From positions 1 through 64,000 of the forward strand of contig JBKPCV010000046.1 in NCBI GenBank assembly GCA_046727575.1: a DNA stretch of 64,000 bases, in the 5' to 3' direction. A model generated the notes under the pieces. It saw only the letters and a list, made by a program, of their open reading frames with translations. It was not told where the DNA came from and did not search any database. The DNA comes from DASPTH01 sp046727575 (GTDB lineage Bacteria > Actinomycetota > Acidimicrobiia > IMCC26256 > DASPTH01). Positions within the stretch are counted from its first letter, which is position 1; each line of letters begins with the position of its first letter. Made by a program: the position numbers and the translations under genes. Positions 27,893-38,680 of this stretch are shown here, piece by piece.

Positions 27893-30115
27893 TCATCCTC
27901 GTGCGTTGTCTGTGGGCACGTACTGTCGGCACGGTTGTCCGCGAAGGCTCCCGCACGCGGGCAGCGGCGTGGTCACGTCGACTCCGGGTACGACCGGCAG
28001 CACGGCTCGCGACGGCCGCGCCGGGTCGATCGCGATCTCGTTCGTGACCTTGTGGTCGTAGGTGAGCGCGTCGAACGCCCACGATGGGCGGTTGCCGCCA
28101 GGAGGCTGGACGACGATGCGAACCCGCGAGCCCGCACGGAACACGTGGCCGAACGGAAACAGCGGAACCCGCACGAGCGAGTATTCCCCCTTCGGGAGGG
28201 GCTTTGCATCTGCGGCGCGGTACGTGGGCACCGGGTGCAGCGCGGTCGACGCCGCCGAGTCGAGTGCGCGCTTGCTGGCGCGCAACCACCCGCTCTGGAC
28301 GTAGGTCTCCTGGCGGTCGGGCCGCACCTCGCTCACGGTGACTTCGAGATCGACGTCGGGCGCGGTGGAACGCAGCCAGAGATCGACGCTCCCGGACCCG
28401 ACCATCACGGTGTCGGACGGCAAGGGATCGGTGACGTAGGCCACTGCCTTGTCGCCGGGAAGCGGACGCCAGGTGAGCCGGGGCGCGCCCGCCAGGCCGC
28501 TCGCGTCCGCGTCGCGTGCTTCGTCGCGCCCGGCCGGTGCCGACGTGCGGGGCAGCGCCGCAGGGTCGTACGTGAACCGATCACTGCTGCTCGTGGTCGG
28601 CGGCGCGCTCGACAGCTGACCGCGCGGGGCGAAGTACCACCTCGTCGCGGTGGTCGCCGGCGGTGGCCAGCCCGCGAACGCGGCCTCGAAGCCGGCGACC
28701 GGTGCGCCGTCGGGACCGCCGGCGCCGCTGTCGAACAGCACCCGTACCGAAGGCTCGGCCTCGTAGGCGGCGCGGGCGGTGTCGTAGTCGCTCGCGGGGT
28801 CGAACCGATCGGGCGGCAGGGTGACACCGTTGCCGAACACGCCTGTGAGCGCGACCGATGCGATCGCACGAACGGTGGGGGAGATGCTCGGGACCCGGTG
28901 GGCGACGTAGAAGTCGAGGAACTCCGACCACCGGGTGACCACTTCCGGTCCGAACGAGTCGGCATGCACGCCGTTCATCAGCGTGGCCTTGACCACGACG
29001 CCCGGGGCGAAATTGTCGAGCATCTCGGGGAAGTGGCCGCCCGTCTCTTCGTCCTGCCACGTTCCGGCGAGGAAGACGGGGACGTCGATCCGGTCGACGA
29101 ACGTCGCGGGCGCGAGCGCGTCGGCCGCCCGCCCTCGGCCTCGGCCCAGCTGTTGGATCTCGCGCTCGACGTTCGGGGACTGCAGCCGCAGGGCCTGGTT
29201 CGTCTTGCACGTCGTGTCGCCATTGGCGATTCGCTTGCGGACCCACTCGGACGCCGACGGGCGGGCGTCGTGCTGGCGGTCCTTCGCCCATGACACCGCG
29301 AACCCGTCGTTCAGGATGCCGCCGGGGTAGAGGGTCTGGTACGTGTCGTCGAGGACCGATAGCGGCGCGATCGCGGCGAGGTGCGGCGGCCGCGTCGCCG
29401 CGACGAAGAGCTGCGTCAACCCGGCAAACGAGATGCCGACCATGCCGACCATCCCGCGGGCGACCCACGGTTGCGCGGCGACGGTCTCGATCACGTCGTA
29501 CCCGTCGAGTGACTGGAGCGGCTCGAAGTAGTCGAACGCGCCTCCTGAGCAGCCGGTGCCCCGCAGGTTCACGCCCACCGTCGCGTAGCCGAGCAGCTGC
29601 GCGATGGCGGATGCCGGTTGGCGGCCATTGGGGTTGGATGGGTCGTAGCCCGAGTACTCGACGACGGTCGGGTAGGGGCCGTCATCGACGGGGCCGGGCA
29701 AGACGACATTGACCGAGAGCCGGGTCCCGTCGCGAGTCGTGATGTACCCGAAGCCCGGCCCGATTCGCTGGGACGTGTACGTCGACGGCGGAGGAACGTC
29801 TGTCGTACGCGTGACGGTCACCGGCTCCGCATGCGCGTCGCCGGCCGACACGACATACCCCCGGGCGGGCGGGACGGCGCGGAATAACGCGCTGCCCTGG
29901 CGGTCGACGGTCTTGCGCGCGACGGTGGTGCCCGCGCCGTCGAGCAGTCGTGCCGTTGCGCCCGCGGGCGCGTTCGTGACCGCGACCTGGCGCACGCTGC
30001 CCTGCACCTGGAGGTCGGGCGCTGCCGCGGCCTGCCCCTTCGCAGCGAAGCCGGTGACCGCCAGCGACATCGCCGTGACCAACACCGCGGCGCGCCGGAT
30101 TGCGGATCGCGCCAC
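27893..30115 (-). CDS. Secreted CocE/NonD (X-Pro dipeptidyl-peptidase-like) hydrolase
   Basis: A 740-residue S15-type alpha/beta hydrolase. The signal peptide is clear from GTG 30115 (two arginine groups, hydrophobic core, AAA cleavage region). The catalytic domain has the nucleophile elbow VGISFAG (Ser229), an Asp probably in FLAGTWQDEETGG and a His in NGVHADS. The C-terminal jelly-roll (PepX_C) holds VDLWLRSTAPDVDLEV. Members cleave X-Pro dipeptides or esters; the exact substrate is open. The frame is open upstream to 30223, but that would overlap the divergent SDR gene. Confidence 0.86.
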   Translation of the reverse strand: MARSAIRRAAVLVTAMSLAVTGFAAKGQAAAAPDLQVQGSVRQVAVTNAPAGATARLLDGAGTTVARKTVDRQGSALFRAVPPARGYVVSAGDAHAEPVTVTRTTDVPPPSTYTSQRIGPGFGYITTRDGTRLSVNVVLPGPVDDGPYPTVVEYSGYDPSNPNGRQPASAIAQLLGYATVGVNLRGTGCSGGAFDYFEPLQSLDGYDVIETVAAQPWVARGMVGMVGISFAGLTQLFVAATRPPHLAAIAPLSVLDDTYQTLYPGGILNDGFAVSWAKDRQHDARPSASEWVRKRIANGDTTCKTNQALRLQSPNVEREIQQLGRGRGRAADALAPATFVDRIDVPVFLAGTWQDEETGGHFPEMLDNFAPGVVVKATLMNGVHADSFGPEVVTRWSEFLDFYVAHRVPSISPTVRAIASVALTGVFGNGVTLPPDRFDPASDYDTARAAYEAEPSVRVLFDSGAGGPDGAPVAGFEAAFAGWPPPATTATRWYFAPRGQLSSAPPTTSSSDRFTYDPAALPRTSAPAGRDEARDADASGLAGAPRLTWRPLPGDKAVAYVTDPLPSDTVMVGSGSVDLWLRSTAPDVDLEVTVSEVRPDRQETYVQSGWLRASKRALDSAASTALHPVPTYRAADAKPLPKGEYSLVRVPLFPFGHVFRAGSRVRIVVQPPGGNRPSWAFDALTYDHKVTNEIAIDPARPSRAVLPVVPGVDVTTPLPACGSLRGQPCRQYVPTDNARG

Positions 30116-30159
30116 GTCGAGGACGGTACCGCGCCCCTGGGCCGTGGCAGGATCGGGCG

Positions 30160-31005
30160 GTGACGAGCATCGAGGGGTCACACGCCATCGTGACGGGCGG
30201 GTCGAGCGGCATCGGTCTCGCAACCGCGCGGCTGCTCGTCGCGCGTGGTGCGCGGGTGTCGCTGGTGGCGCGCGACCGCGCCCGGCTCGCCGCGGCCGAA
30301 CGTGAAGTCGCGGGCGAGGCGCCGCGCGGCTCCTCGCCGGCGGTGCGCGTATCGAGCGCGAGCGCCGACGTACGCGACGCCGGCGCGCTGCACGAAGCGG
30401 TCGCGCGGCTCGCCGAGACTCTGGGTCCGTGCGACGTCCTCGTGGCGGCGGCGGGGACTGCGCACCCCGGCTACTTCGAGCGCCTCGACGATGCTGTTTT
30501 CCGCGACCAGATGGAGGTCGACTACTTCGGCACCCTCCACGCCGTTCGCTCGGTCGTGGGCTCGATGACGGAGCGTGGGCGCGGCCATCTCGTGCTGGTG
30601 TCGTCGACCGCCGCGCTGATCGGCGTCTTCGGGTACAGCGCGTACGCGCCTGCCAAAGCGGCGGTCCGGAGCCTCGCCGAGTCGTTGCGCCCCGAGCTCC
30701 AGCCTTCGGGTGTGAAGGTGTCGTGCGCTTTCCCTCCCGACACGCGGACGCCGGGGTTCGAGCGTGAGAACGCGCTGAAGCCCGAAGAGACCGCGCTGAT
30801 CTCCGCCTCGATCAAACCGCGCGACCCCATGGCGGTCGCGCGTGCGATCGTGCGCGGCATCGAACGGGACCGATTCGTGATCACCGCCGACGTGCAAACC
30901 GCGGCACTGGCGCGCGCAGCCCGTCTGTTCGACCCGTTGGTGCGGCGCACCACCGACCGTGCGGTACGAGCGGTACGAAGACAACGCGGTACGTTCGGGC
31001 CATGA
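30160..31005 (+). CDS. Short-chain dehydrogenase, 3-ketodihydrosphingosine reductase-like
   Basis: A 281-residue Rossmann oxidoreductase. The cofactor motif TGGSSGIG is near the N-terminus, catalytic Ser in VSSTAA and YxxxK in YAPAK. The C-terminal segment FPPDTRTPGFERENALKPEE closely recalls eukaryotic KDSR, which reduces 3-ketosphinganine. That suggests action on a long-chain keto compound, although classical SDRs with other substrates cannot be excluded. GTG 30160 is chosen because it begins just before the fold. Its stop overlaps the fumC ATG by 4 nt. Confidence 0.82.
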   Translation: MTSIEGSHAIVTGGSSGIGLATARLLVARGARVSLVARDRARLAAAEREVAGEAPRGSSPAVRVSSASADVRDAGALHEAVARLAETLGPCDVLVAAAGTAHPGYFERLDDAVFRDQMEVDYFGTLHAVRSVVGSMTERGRGHLVLVSSTAALIGVFGYSAYAPAKAAVRSLAESLRPELQPSGVKVSCAFPPDTRTPGFERENALKPEETALISASIKPRDPMAVARAIVRGIERDRFVITADVQTAALARAARLFDPLVRRTTDRAVRAVRRQRGTFGP

Positions 31006-32393
31006 CGACGCGCACCGAGACCGACTCCATGGGTGCTATCGAAGTTCCGGCTGGGCACTACTGGGGCGCCCAGACGCAGCGCTCCCTTCATCACTTCGCC
31101 ATCGGCGACAACCGGATGCCCCGCGCGGTGATCCGTGGGATGGCAGTCCTCAAGAAGGCCGCTGCGATCGTGAACCGGGAGTTGGGCAAGCTCTCGCCGG
31201 AGAAGGCGGCTCTCATCATCCAGGCGGCCGACGAGATCCTCGACGGCGAGCTCGACGACGAGTTCCCGCTGTCGGTGTGGCAGACGGGCAGCGGCACGCA
31301 GACGAACATGAACGTCAACGAGGTGATCTCCAACCGCGCCATCGAGCTCGCGGGTGGGGAGATCGGGACGAAGAAGCCGATCCACCCGAACGACGACGTG
31401 AACATGTCGCAGTCGTCGAACGACACGTTTCCGACGGCCATGCACATTGCCGCCGCCGAAAACCTCGTGCACGAGCTCGTGCCGTCCGTGCGACGCCTTC
31501 GGGCCGCGCTCGCGGCCAAGGCCGAGGAGTTCGCCCCCATCGTGAAGATCGGGCGGACGCACCTCCAAGACGCGGTGCCCCTCACGCTCGGCCAGGAGTT
31601 CGGCGGCTACGTCGCGCAGCTCGACGCCGACCTCGAGCGCATCGAGCAGGTGCTCCCAGGCTTGTACGAGCTCGCGATCGGGGGCACCGCCGTGGGCACC
31701 GGCCTGAACACGCACCCCGAGTTCGCCGAGCGCACCGCGGCGGAGATCGCGGCGCTCACCGGGCTCCCGTTCGTTTCCGCGCCCAACAAGTTTGCGGCGC
31801 TGGCGGCCCACGACGCGCTGGTGTTCGCGAGCGGCGCGCTCAGGACGCTCGCGGTGTCGCTCATGAAGATCGCCAACGACATCCGGTGGTTGGCATCGGG
31901 GCCGCGGGCCGGACTCGGCGAGCTGATCCTCCCCGAGAACGAGCCTGGCTCGTCGATCATGCCGGGCAAGGTCAATCCCACCCAGAGCGAAGCCATGACG
32001 ATGGTGTGTGTCCAGGTCATGGGCAACGACACGACGATCGGGATCGCCGGCTCGCAGGGGAACTTCGAGCTGAATGTCTTCAAGCCGGTGATGATCTTCA
32101 ACCTGCTTCACTCCGTGGACCTGCTCGCCGGTGCGTGCGACGGGTTCCGCGAGTTCGCGGTCGAGGGCGTGCAGGCCGACGAAGAGGCCATCGCCGAGTA
32201 CGTGGCCGACTCGCTCATGGCGGTCACAGCGCTCACGCCGCACATCGGCTACGACTCCGCAGCCGCGGTTGCCAAGCACGCGCACCAGCACAGGCTCAGG
32301 CTCAAGGACGCGGTTGTCGGCCTCGGACACCTCACCGCGGAGGAGTTCGACCGGCTCGTGCGGCCGGAGAACATGACGCGCCCAGGGGAATAG
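31002..32393 (+). CDS. fumC: Class II fumarate hydratase
   Basis: This TCA-cycle enzyme interconverts fumarate and malate. The 463-residue protein has the superfamily signature GSSIMPGKVNPTQ with the catalytic serine loop, SGTQTNMNVNEV and GRTHLQDAVPLTLGQE. The class II (iron-free) fumarase is distinguished from aspartase and argininosuccinate lyase by HPNDDVNMSQSSND. ATG 31002 overlaps the SDR stop, so the two are co-translated although their roles are not obviously linked. Confidence 0.96.
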   Translation: MTTRTETDSMGAIEVPAGHYWGAQTQRSLHHFAIGDNRMPRAVIRGMAVLKKAAAIVNRELGKLSPEKAALIIQAADEILDGELDDEFPLSVWQTGSGTQTNMNVNEVISNRAIELAGGEIGTKKPIHPNDDVNMSQSSNDTFPTAMHIAAAENLVHELVPSVRRLRAALAAKAEEFAPIVKIGRTHLQDAVPLTLGQEFGGYVAQLDADLERIEQVLPGLYELAIGGTAVGTGLNTHPEFAERTAAEIAALTGLPFVSAPNKFAALAAHDALVFASGALRTLAVSLMKIANDIRWLASGPRAGLGELILPENEPGSSIMPGKVNPTQSEAMTMVCVQVMGNDTTIGIAGSQGNFELNVFKPVMIFNLLHSVDLLAGACDGFREFAVEGVQADEEAIAEYVADSLMAVTALTPHIGYDSAAAVAKHAHQHRLRLKDAVVGLGHLTAEEFDRLVRPENMTRPGE

Positions 32394-32423
32394 GCTGCGG
32401 CAAACAGACCGAGGGGAGTACCT

Positions 32424-32912
32424 GTGTCCATCTACGACGCGAAGATCAAGACGCTCGAGGGCGAACCGGCCGACTTGTCGGAGTACAAGGGCAAAGCGCT
32501 GCTCATGGTGAACGTCGCCTCGAAGTGCGGGCTCACGCCGCAGTACGAAGGACTGCAGGGTCTCCACGAGAAGTACGCCGCCCGGGGCTTCGAGGTGCTC
32601 GGCTTCCCGTGCAACCAGTTCATGGGTCAGGAGCCGGGAACACCCGAGGAGATCCGGGAGTTCTGCGACACGAACTACCAGGTGACGTTCCCGCTGTTCG
32701 AGAAGATCGACGTCAACGGTGCCCAACGGCACGCCGTGTACGAAGAGCTCACCGCGACGCCCGACGCCGAGGGCGAAGCCGGCGACGTGAAGTGGAACTT
32801 CGAGAAGTTCCTGATCTCGCCGGACGGCAACATCGTCGCCCGGTTCCGACCCCAGGTCACCCCGGAAGACGCGGCGATGGTCACGGCGATCGAGGAACAG
32901 CTCCCGGGCTAA
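32424..32912 (+). CDS. Glutathione peroxidase-family thiol peroxidase
   Basis: A 162-residue thioredoxin-fold peroxidase. The peroxidatic Cys is in NVASKCGLTPQY, with the catalytic Gln in FPCNQFMGQEPG and Trp in KWNFEKFL. The FPCNQF block carries the usual second Cys, so it probably uses thioredoxin rather than glutathione, as most bacterial members do. GTG 32424 follows GAGGGGAG. A strong terminator lies 5 nt after the stop. Confidence 0.93.
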   Translation: MSIYDAKIKTLEGEPADLSEYKGKALLMVNVASKCGLTPQYEGLQGLHEKYAARGFEVLGFPCNQFMGQEPGTPEEIREFCDTNYQVTFPLFEKIDVNGAQRHAVYEELTATPDAEGEAGDVKWNFEKFLISPDGNIVARFRPQVTPEDAAMVTAIEEQLPG

Positions 32913-32917
32913 CGCTT

Positions 32918-32947
32918 CACGGGAGGGGGGGCAGGCCCCCTCCCGTG
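32918..32947 (+). terminator. Terminator after the peroxidase gene
   Basis: A perfect 12-bp stem (CACGGGAGGGGG/CCCCCTCCCGTG) with a 6-nt loop, beginning 5 nt after the stop codon. Confidence 0.85.
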
Positions 32948-32986
32948 CCTCCCCCGGCGCGACTCTGTCGCAGTCGAGCGGGATCC

Positions 32987-33005
32987 GGGGCGGCACAGCC
33001 GCCCC
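32987..33005. other. Second GC-rich hairpin before lon
   Basis: GGGGCGGC and GCCGCCCC surround an ACA loop. It lies in the 263-nt interval between gpx and lon and may be a backup terminator. I see no HspR-type inverted repeat in front of lon. Confidence 0.45.
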
Positions 33006-33175
33006 TCGGCGCCTGGGTTCTTCGCGGGGGGACGGCTCATTGCTGCCCTCCCCCGCCGAGAAAGCCGGGCGTTTCGCTCGGGAATGGCGGGCCTCGGGAC
33101 TGCGTTGTCTCTGCCGTAATCGTGTAATCAAGCCGTGGTGTCGAGGCATGTGCCTGGGCCCCACCTGAAGGAACG

Positions 33176-35515
33176 ATGATGCCCGAGACCGAGATCCTCA
33201 CCCTGCCGTTGCTGCCACTGCCGAACGGGGTCGTCCTGCCCCAGATGGTCGTGACGCTCGCGATCGAATCGGCCGAGGCACGGGACGCGGCGATGGGCGC
33301 CCTGACGGCGGACCGCCGCGTGCTCCTCGTGCCCCGTGTCGGGTCCGGCTACGCCCGGATCGGGACCATCGCCCGCGTCGAGAACGAGGGCGAGCTGCCC
33401 GGTGGTGGACGCGCCCTGGTACTTCGCGGCCTTTCCCGCGCGGTCGTCGGCTCGCCGGCGCAGAGTGACCGCATCGGCGTGTGGGTCAACGCCGAGCCGG
33501 TGGTGGAGCCCACCTCCGTGTCGGGTCGTGCCCGGGAACTTGCCCGGGAGTACCGCGCCATCGTGCGGGGCATCGCCGAGCGACTCGGTTCGGCGAGGTT
33601 CGCCGACGCCCTGCAGGGCGTCGATGACATCGGCGCGCTCGCTGACACTGCCGGCTGGTCACCTGACCTGTCGATCGAGCGCAAGGTCGAGCTGCTCGAG
33701 ACGATCGACCCCGAGGCTCGCCTCGAGAAGGCGCTCACCTGGGCGCGCGAGGCGCTCGCCGAGCTCGACGTGTCGGAGCAGATTCGCCGACGCGTCACCG
33801 ACGACATGGACAAGACGCAGCGCGAGTTCCTCCTGCGTCAACAGCTGGCTGCAATTCGCAAGGAGCTCGGCGAGAGCGGCGACGAGGACGACGCCGTGGC
33901 GGAGTACCGGCGCCGGCTCGATGAGACACAGCTGCCCGACGCAGCGCGCGAAGCGATCACACGCGAGGTCGACCGCCTCGAGCGCACGAGCGAGCAGAGT
34001 CCGGAGCACGGCTGGATCCGCACCTGGATCGACACCGCGCTCGACGTGCCGTGGGGCACGCGCTCCGACGACAAGCTCGACGTGGGCGAAGCGCGCACGA
34101 TCCTCGACGCCGACCACACCGGACTGGACGACGTGAAGGACCGCATCGTGGAGTACCTCGCGGTCCGCAAGCTGCGCGCCGGGCGCGGGATGACCGACAC
34201 CGGTGTGCGCGGTGCCGGCGCGATTCTCGCATTGGTCGGCCCGCCGGGCGTCGGCAAGACCTCGCTCGGCGAGTCGGTGGCGCGTGCGCTCGGCCGCAAG
34301 TTCGTGCGCGTCGCGCTCGGTGGTGTGCACGACGAGGCGGAGCTCCGCGGTCACCGTCGCACCTACGTCGGCGCGCGGCCCGGCCGGATCGTGCGCGCGA
34401 TCACCGAGGCGGGCACGATGAACCCTGTGATCGTCCTCGACGAGGTCGACAAGCTCGGCGCGGACTGGCGCGGCGATCCGTCGTCAGCCTTGCTCGAAGT
34501 GCTCGACCCCGCGCAGAACCACACCTTCCGCGACCACTACCTGGAGATCGATCTCGACCTCTCGGACGTGCTGTTCCTCGCCACCGGGAACCTCGCGGAG
34601 ACGATTCCCGGACCGCTGCTCGACAGGCTCGAGGTGATCCGGCTCGACGGGTACACCGAGGACGAGAAGGTCACCATCGCTCGCGAGCACTTGCTGGCGC
34701 GCCAGCTCGAGCGCAACGGCCTCACCGCCGACGACGTCTCGGTCTCCGACGACGCGCTGCGTCATGTCGTCGTCGACTACACGCGGGAAGCGGGTGTCCG
34801 CAACCTCGAGCGCGAGCTCGGCAAGCTGCTCCGCAAGACCGCGGCGCGCGTCGCGACTGGTGAGGTCGCGCCGCCAGTCGTCATCGGCGAGGACGAGGTG
34901 ACGCCCGCGCTCGGTCGTCCCAGGTTCTTCCCCGAGGTCGCGGACCGCGCGACGATGCCGGGCGTGGCGACGGGGCTCGCGGTGACCGGCACCGGTGGGG
35001 ATGTGCTCTTCATCGAGGCGAACGTGATGGACGGTGAAGGTCTGACGCTCACCGGTCAGCTCGGCGACGTGATGAAGGAATCGGCGCAGATCGCCTTGTC
35101 GTACGTTCAGGCGCACGCGGCTGAATTCGGCATCGCGCCGCAAAAGGCCGCTCGTCGGTTCCACGTGCACGTGCCCGCGGGCGCGATCCCGAAGGACGGC
35201 CCGTCGGCCGGCGTCACGATGACCACGGCCCTGGTGAGCCTCCTGACCGGAAGGCCCGTCCGTGCCGGCGTCGGGATGACCGGCGAGGTCACTCTGCAGG
35301 GACGCGTCCTGCCGATCGGCGGTGTGAAGCAGAAGGTCCTGGCCGCGCAGCGTGCGGGACTGGACACCGTCATCCTGCCGCAACGCAACGGGCCCGACCT
35401 CGACGACGTGCCCGAGTCGGTACGCGACGTCATGACGTTCCATCTCGTCGACGACGTGCGCGAGGTGCTCGCGCTCGCGCTCGACGAGGTGGCCGAGGCT
35501 CGCGCCGCCGCGTAA
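33176..35515 (+). CDS. lon: ATP-dependent protease Lon
   Basis: This cytosolic AAA+ protease degrades misfolded and regulatory proteins. The N-terminal LON domain (TLPLLPLPNGVVLPQM …) precedes the AAA+ module, with Walker A GPPGVGKT (355–362) and Walker B VIVLDEVDKLG. The protease domain has Ser677 in PKDGPSAGVTM and Lys720 in GGVKQKVLAAQ, spaced 43 residues as in E. coli Lon. At 779 residues it is complete. Two adjacent ATGs (33176, 33179) can start; AAGGA is upstream. Confidence 0.97.
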   Translation: MMPETEILTLPLLPLPNGVVLPQMVVTLAIESAEARDAAMGALTADRRVLLVPRVGSGYARIGTIARVENEGELPGGGRALVLRGLSRAVVGSPAQSDRIGVWVNAEPVVEPTSVSGRARELAREYRAIVRGIAERLGSARFADALQGVDDIGALADTAGWSPDLSIERKVELLETIDPEARLEKALTWAREALAELDVSEQIRRRVTDDMDKTQREFLLRQQLAAIRKELGESGDEDDAVAEYRRRLDETQLPDAAREAITREVDRLERTSEQSPEHGWIRTWIDTALDVPWGTRSDDKLDVGEARTILDADHTGLDDVKDRIVEYLAVRKLRAGRGMTDTGVRGAGAILALVGPPGVGKTSLGESVARALGRKFVRVALGGVHDEAELRGHRRTYVGARPGRIVRAITEAGTMNPVIVLDEVDKLGADWRGDPSSALLEVLDPAQNHTFRDHYLEIDLDLSDVLFLATGNLAETIPGPLLDRLEVIRLDGYTEDEKVTIAREHLLARQLERNGLTADDVSVSDDALRHVVVDYTREAGVRNLERELGKLLRKTAARVATGEVAPPVVIGEDEVTPALGRPRFFPEVADRATMPGVATGLAVTGTGGDVLFIEANVMDGEGLTLTGQLGDVMKESAQIALSYVQAHAAEFGIAPQKAARRFHVHVPAGAIPKDGPSAGVTMTTALVSLLTGRPVRAGVGMTGEVTLQGRVLPIGGVKQKVLAAQRAGLDTVILPQRNGPDLDDVPESVRDVMTFHLVDDVREVLALALDEVAEARAAA

Positions 35516-35536
35516 CGACGGGTCGACTCCGCTGCG

Positions 35537-35559
35537 CCGCCGCGTCACCGTCTCGACGG

Positions 35560-35570
<11 letters not shown>
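35537..35570. terminator. Bidirectional terminator between lon and oppF
   Basis: Arms 35537–35552 and 35555–35570 form a 16-bp stem with one mismatch. It reaches into the last codons of oppF and could end transcripts from both sides. Confidence 0.75.
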
Positions 35571-36587
<1,017 letters not shown>

Positions 36588-36588
<1 letters not shown>

Positions 36589-37685
36589 CAGGCACCGTCC
36601 GCTGATGCTCGCGCCGCGACGAAACCTGCGGCGCGGTTGCGCGCGAGCGCGGCGCGTCCAGCCTCGGTGCCCACGGGGAACCAGCAGCGATAGCGGTGTC
36701 GTGACGTCGTGCCCTCGAGCAACGGTGGTTGTTCGGCGCGGCAGCGATCCTGCACGTAGGCGCAGCGATCGGCGAACCGGCAACCGACGGGCGGATTCAC
36801 GAGGTCAGGCGGCCGGCCGGGGATGGCGGCGAGCCGCGTGTGGCTCGGCTCGCCGAGCTTCGGGATCGAGCGCAACAGCGCCTCCGTGTAGGGCATCCGC
36901 ATGTGCTCGAAGAGGGTTGCGGTCGGTGCCTCCTCGACGATCTGGCCTGCGTACATCACGATGACGTCGTCGGTGCGCCCCGCGACCACGCCGAGGTCGT
37001 GCGTCACCAGCACGAGCGCCATGAAGCGCTCCGACTGTTGCGCCTCGAGCAGGTCGAGCACCTGTGCCTGCACGGTCACGTCGAGGGCGGTGGTCGGCTC
37101 GTCGGCGAACAGCAGCTCGGGCCCGGCCGCGAGCGCGACCGCGATGCAGACACGCTGGCGCAGGCCACCTGACAGCTGGTGCGGGTACTCGTCCAGCCGT
37201 CGCTCGGGATCGGGGACGCGCACCGACGTGAGCAGCGACACCGCGAGTTCCTTGGCGAACTCGCGCGTCACGTCGAGGTGCGTGTGGATCGACTCTGTGA
37301 TCTGCTTGCCGATCTTCATCACAGGATTGAGCGAGGTCATCGGGTCCTGGAAGACCATCGCCATGTGCGAACCCCAGTAGTCGCGCATCTTGCGCGGCCC
37401 GAGATGTCCGATCTCCGTGCCCTCGAACATGATCGAGCCTCGCCGCACGACGTCGCGTTTGGGGAGCAGTCCCATGATCGACCGCGACAGGACGGTCTTC
37501 CCCGACCCGGACTCGCCGACGATCCCGAGCGTCTTGCCGCGCTCGAGCGTGAACGACACGCCGTCCACCGCACGCACCAGACCGCGGTCGATGACGAAGT
37601 GGGTGGCGACGTCCTCGACCGCGAGCAGCGGCGCGCCGTCCGATCGCGGCGCGTCGGAGGTGGGTTCGGCGGCGGTCCCGGTCAC
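36588..37685 (-). CDS. oppD: Oligopeptide ABC transporter ATP-binding protein OppD
   Basis: A 365-residue ATPase. Walker A GESGSGKT, signature QLSGGLRQRVCIAVAL, Walker B LLFADEPTTALDVT and H-loop LVTHDLGVV are visible; the C-terminal cysteine cluster (CRFADRCAYVQDRC) is as in OppF. GTG 37685 follows AGGAGG and overlaps the oppC stop by 4 nt (GTGA). The frame is open far upstream inside oppC, which is shadow. Gene order A-B-C-D-F is complete here. Confidence 0.93.
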
Positions 37686-38680
37686 AATCCTCCTTCTTGT
37701 ACGTCGAACCGGCTTCGCACGACATCTCCCAGCATGTTGAGGGCGAGCACGGTGAAGAAGATCATCAATGCGGGCTCGAACACGATGTGCGGCGCCTTCG
37801 AGATGTACTGCCGTCCGATGGAGATCATGTTGCCCCAGGTGGGTGTGTCGGGTTCGACGCTCGCACCGAGAATGCTCAGCGTGCCTTCCGCGACGATCGC
37901 CACCGCGATGCCGAGCAGCGCGATCGAGAACATCGCGGGCAGGACGTTCGGCAGTACCTCGCGGAACACGACGCGGCGATGCTTCGCGCCCTGCGCTTTG
38001 GCCGCGAGCACGAACTCGCGCTCCGACCACGAGAGCGTGCTCGCGCGGGTGATGCGCCCGAGCACGGGGATCGAGACGATGCCGATCGCGAGGATCAGCG
38101 CAACTTCCGGATCGAGGCCGGCGCCGCCGCGCGTGCCGGGCTGCGTGCGGAGGATCGTGACCAGCGCGAGCGCGAGGATCACCGCCGGGATCGACAGGAA
38201 CACGTCCAGGAGTGTGCTGACGACTGCATCGACTCGACCCCGGAAGTAGCCACCGAGCAACCCCAGCGTGCCTCCCAGCACGAAACCCAGCAGCACCGCG
38301 CCGGTGGCGACCACAAGGGTGGTGCGGCCGCCCCAGAGCAGCCGGCTGAGCATGTCGCGGCCGTTGAAGTCGCCACCGAGGAGGTGTCCCGGCGCGGTGC
38401 CGGCATCCGCGAACGGCCCGCGCCGGGCGATCTCGGTGATGCTCTCCTTCGGGTCGTCGAGCGGGAGGTAGGGCGCGAGCAACGCGCCGCCGACGACGAA
38501 GGTCATCCACGCGATCGACAGCCAACCGGCAATCCCCAAACCCCTGCGGCGGCGCCGTACCGCGGGGCCGGTCTCGACCGCGGCGATCTCGATGGTGCCC
38601 GCGTCGACCGGCATCCCTCGGGCGGTGGCCTCCTCGACCAACTCGTCGAGTGCGTCCGGCTGTTCAGGCGGCGCGGGCAC
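37682..38680 (-). CDS. oppC: Oligopeptide ABC transporter permease OppC
   Basis: A 332-residue permease with a cytosolic N-terminal extension of about 50 residues, a first TM (about 50–72), an OppC_N-type extracellular loop and the five-helix permease domain. The EAA loop reads EFVLAAKAQGAKHRRVVFREVLPN. GTG 38680 overlaps the end of oppB by 17 nt and has GAGG at the right distance. It forms the channel with OppB. Confidence 0.92.
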   Translation of the reverse strand: MPAPPEQPDALDELVEEATARGMPVDAGTIEIAAVETGPAVRRRRRGLGIAGWLSIAWMTFVVGGALLAPYLPLDDPKESITEIARRGPFADAGTAPGHLLGGDFNGRDMLSRLLWGGRTTLVVATGAVLLGFVLGGTLGLLGGYFRGRVDAVVSTLLDVFLSIPAVILALALVTILRTQPGTRGGAGLDPEVALILAIGIVSIPVLGRITRASTLSWSEREFVLAAKAQGAKHRRVVFREVLPNVLPAMFSIALLGIAVAIVAEGTLSILGASVEPDTPTWGNMISIGRQYISKAPHIVFEPALMIFFTVLALNMLGDVVRSRFDVQEGGL

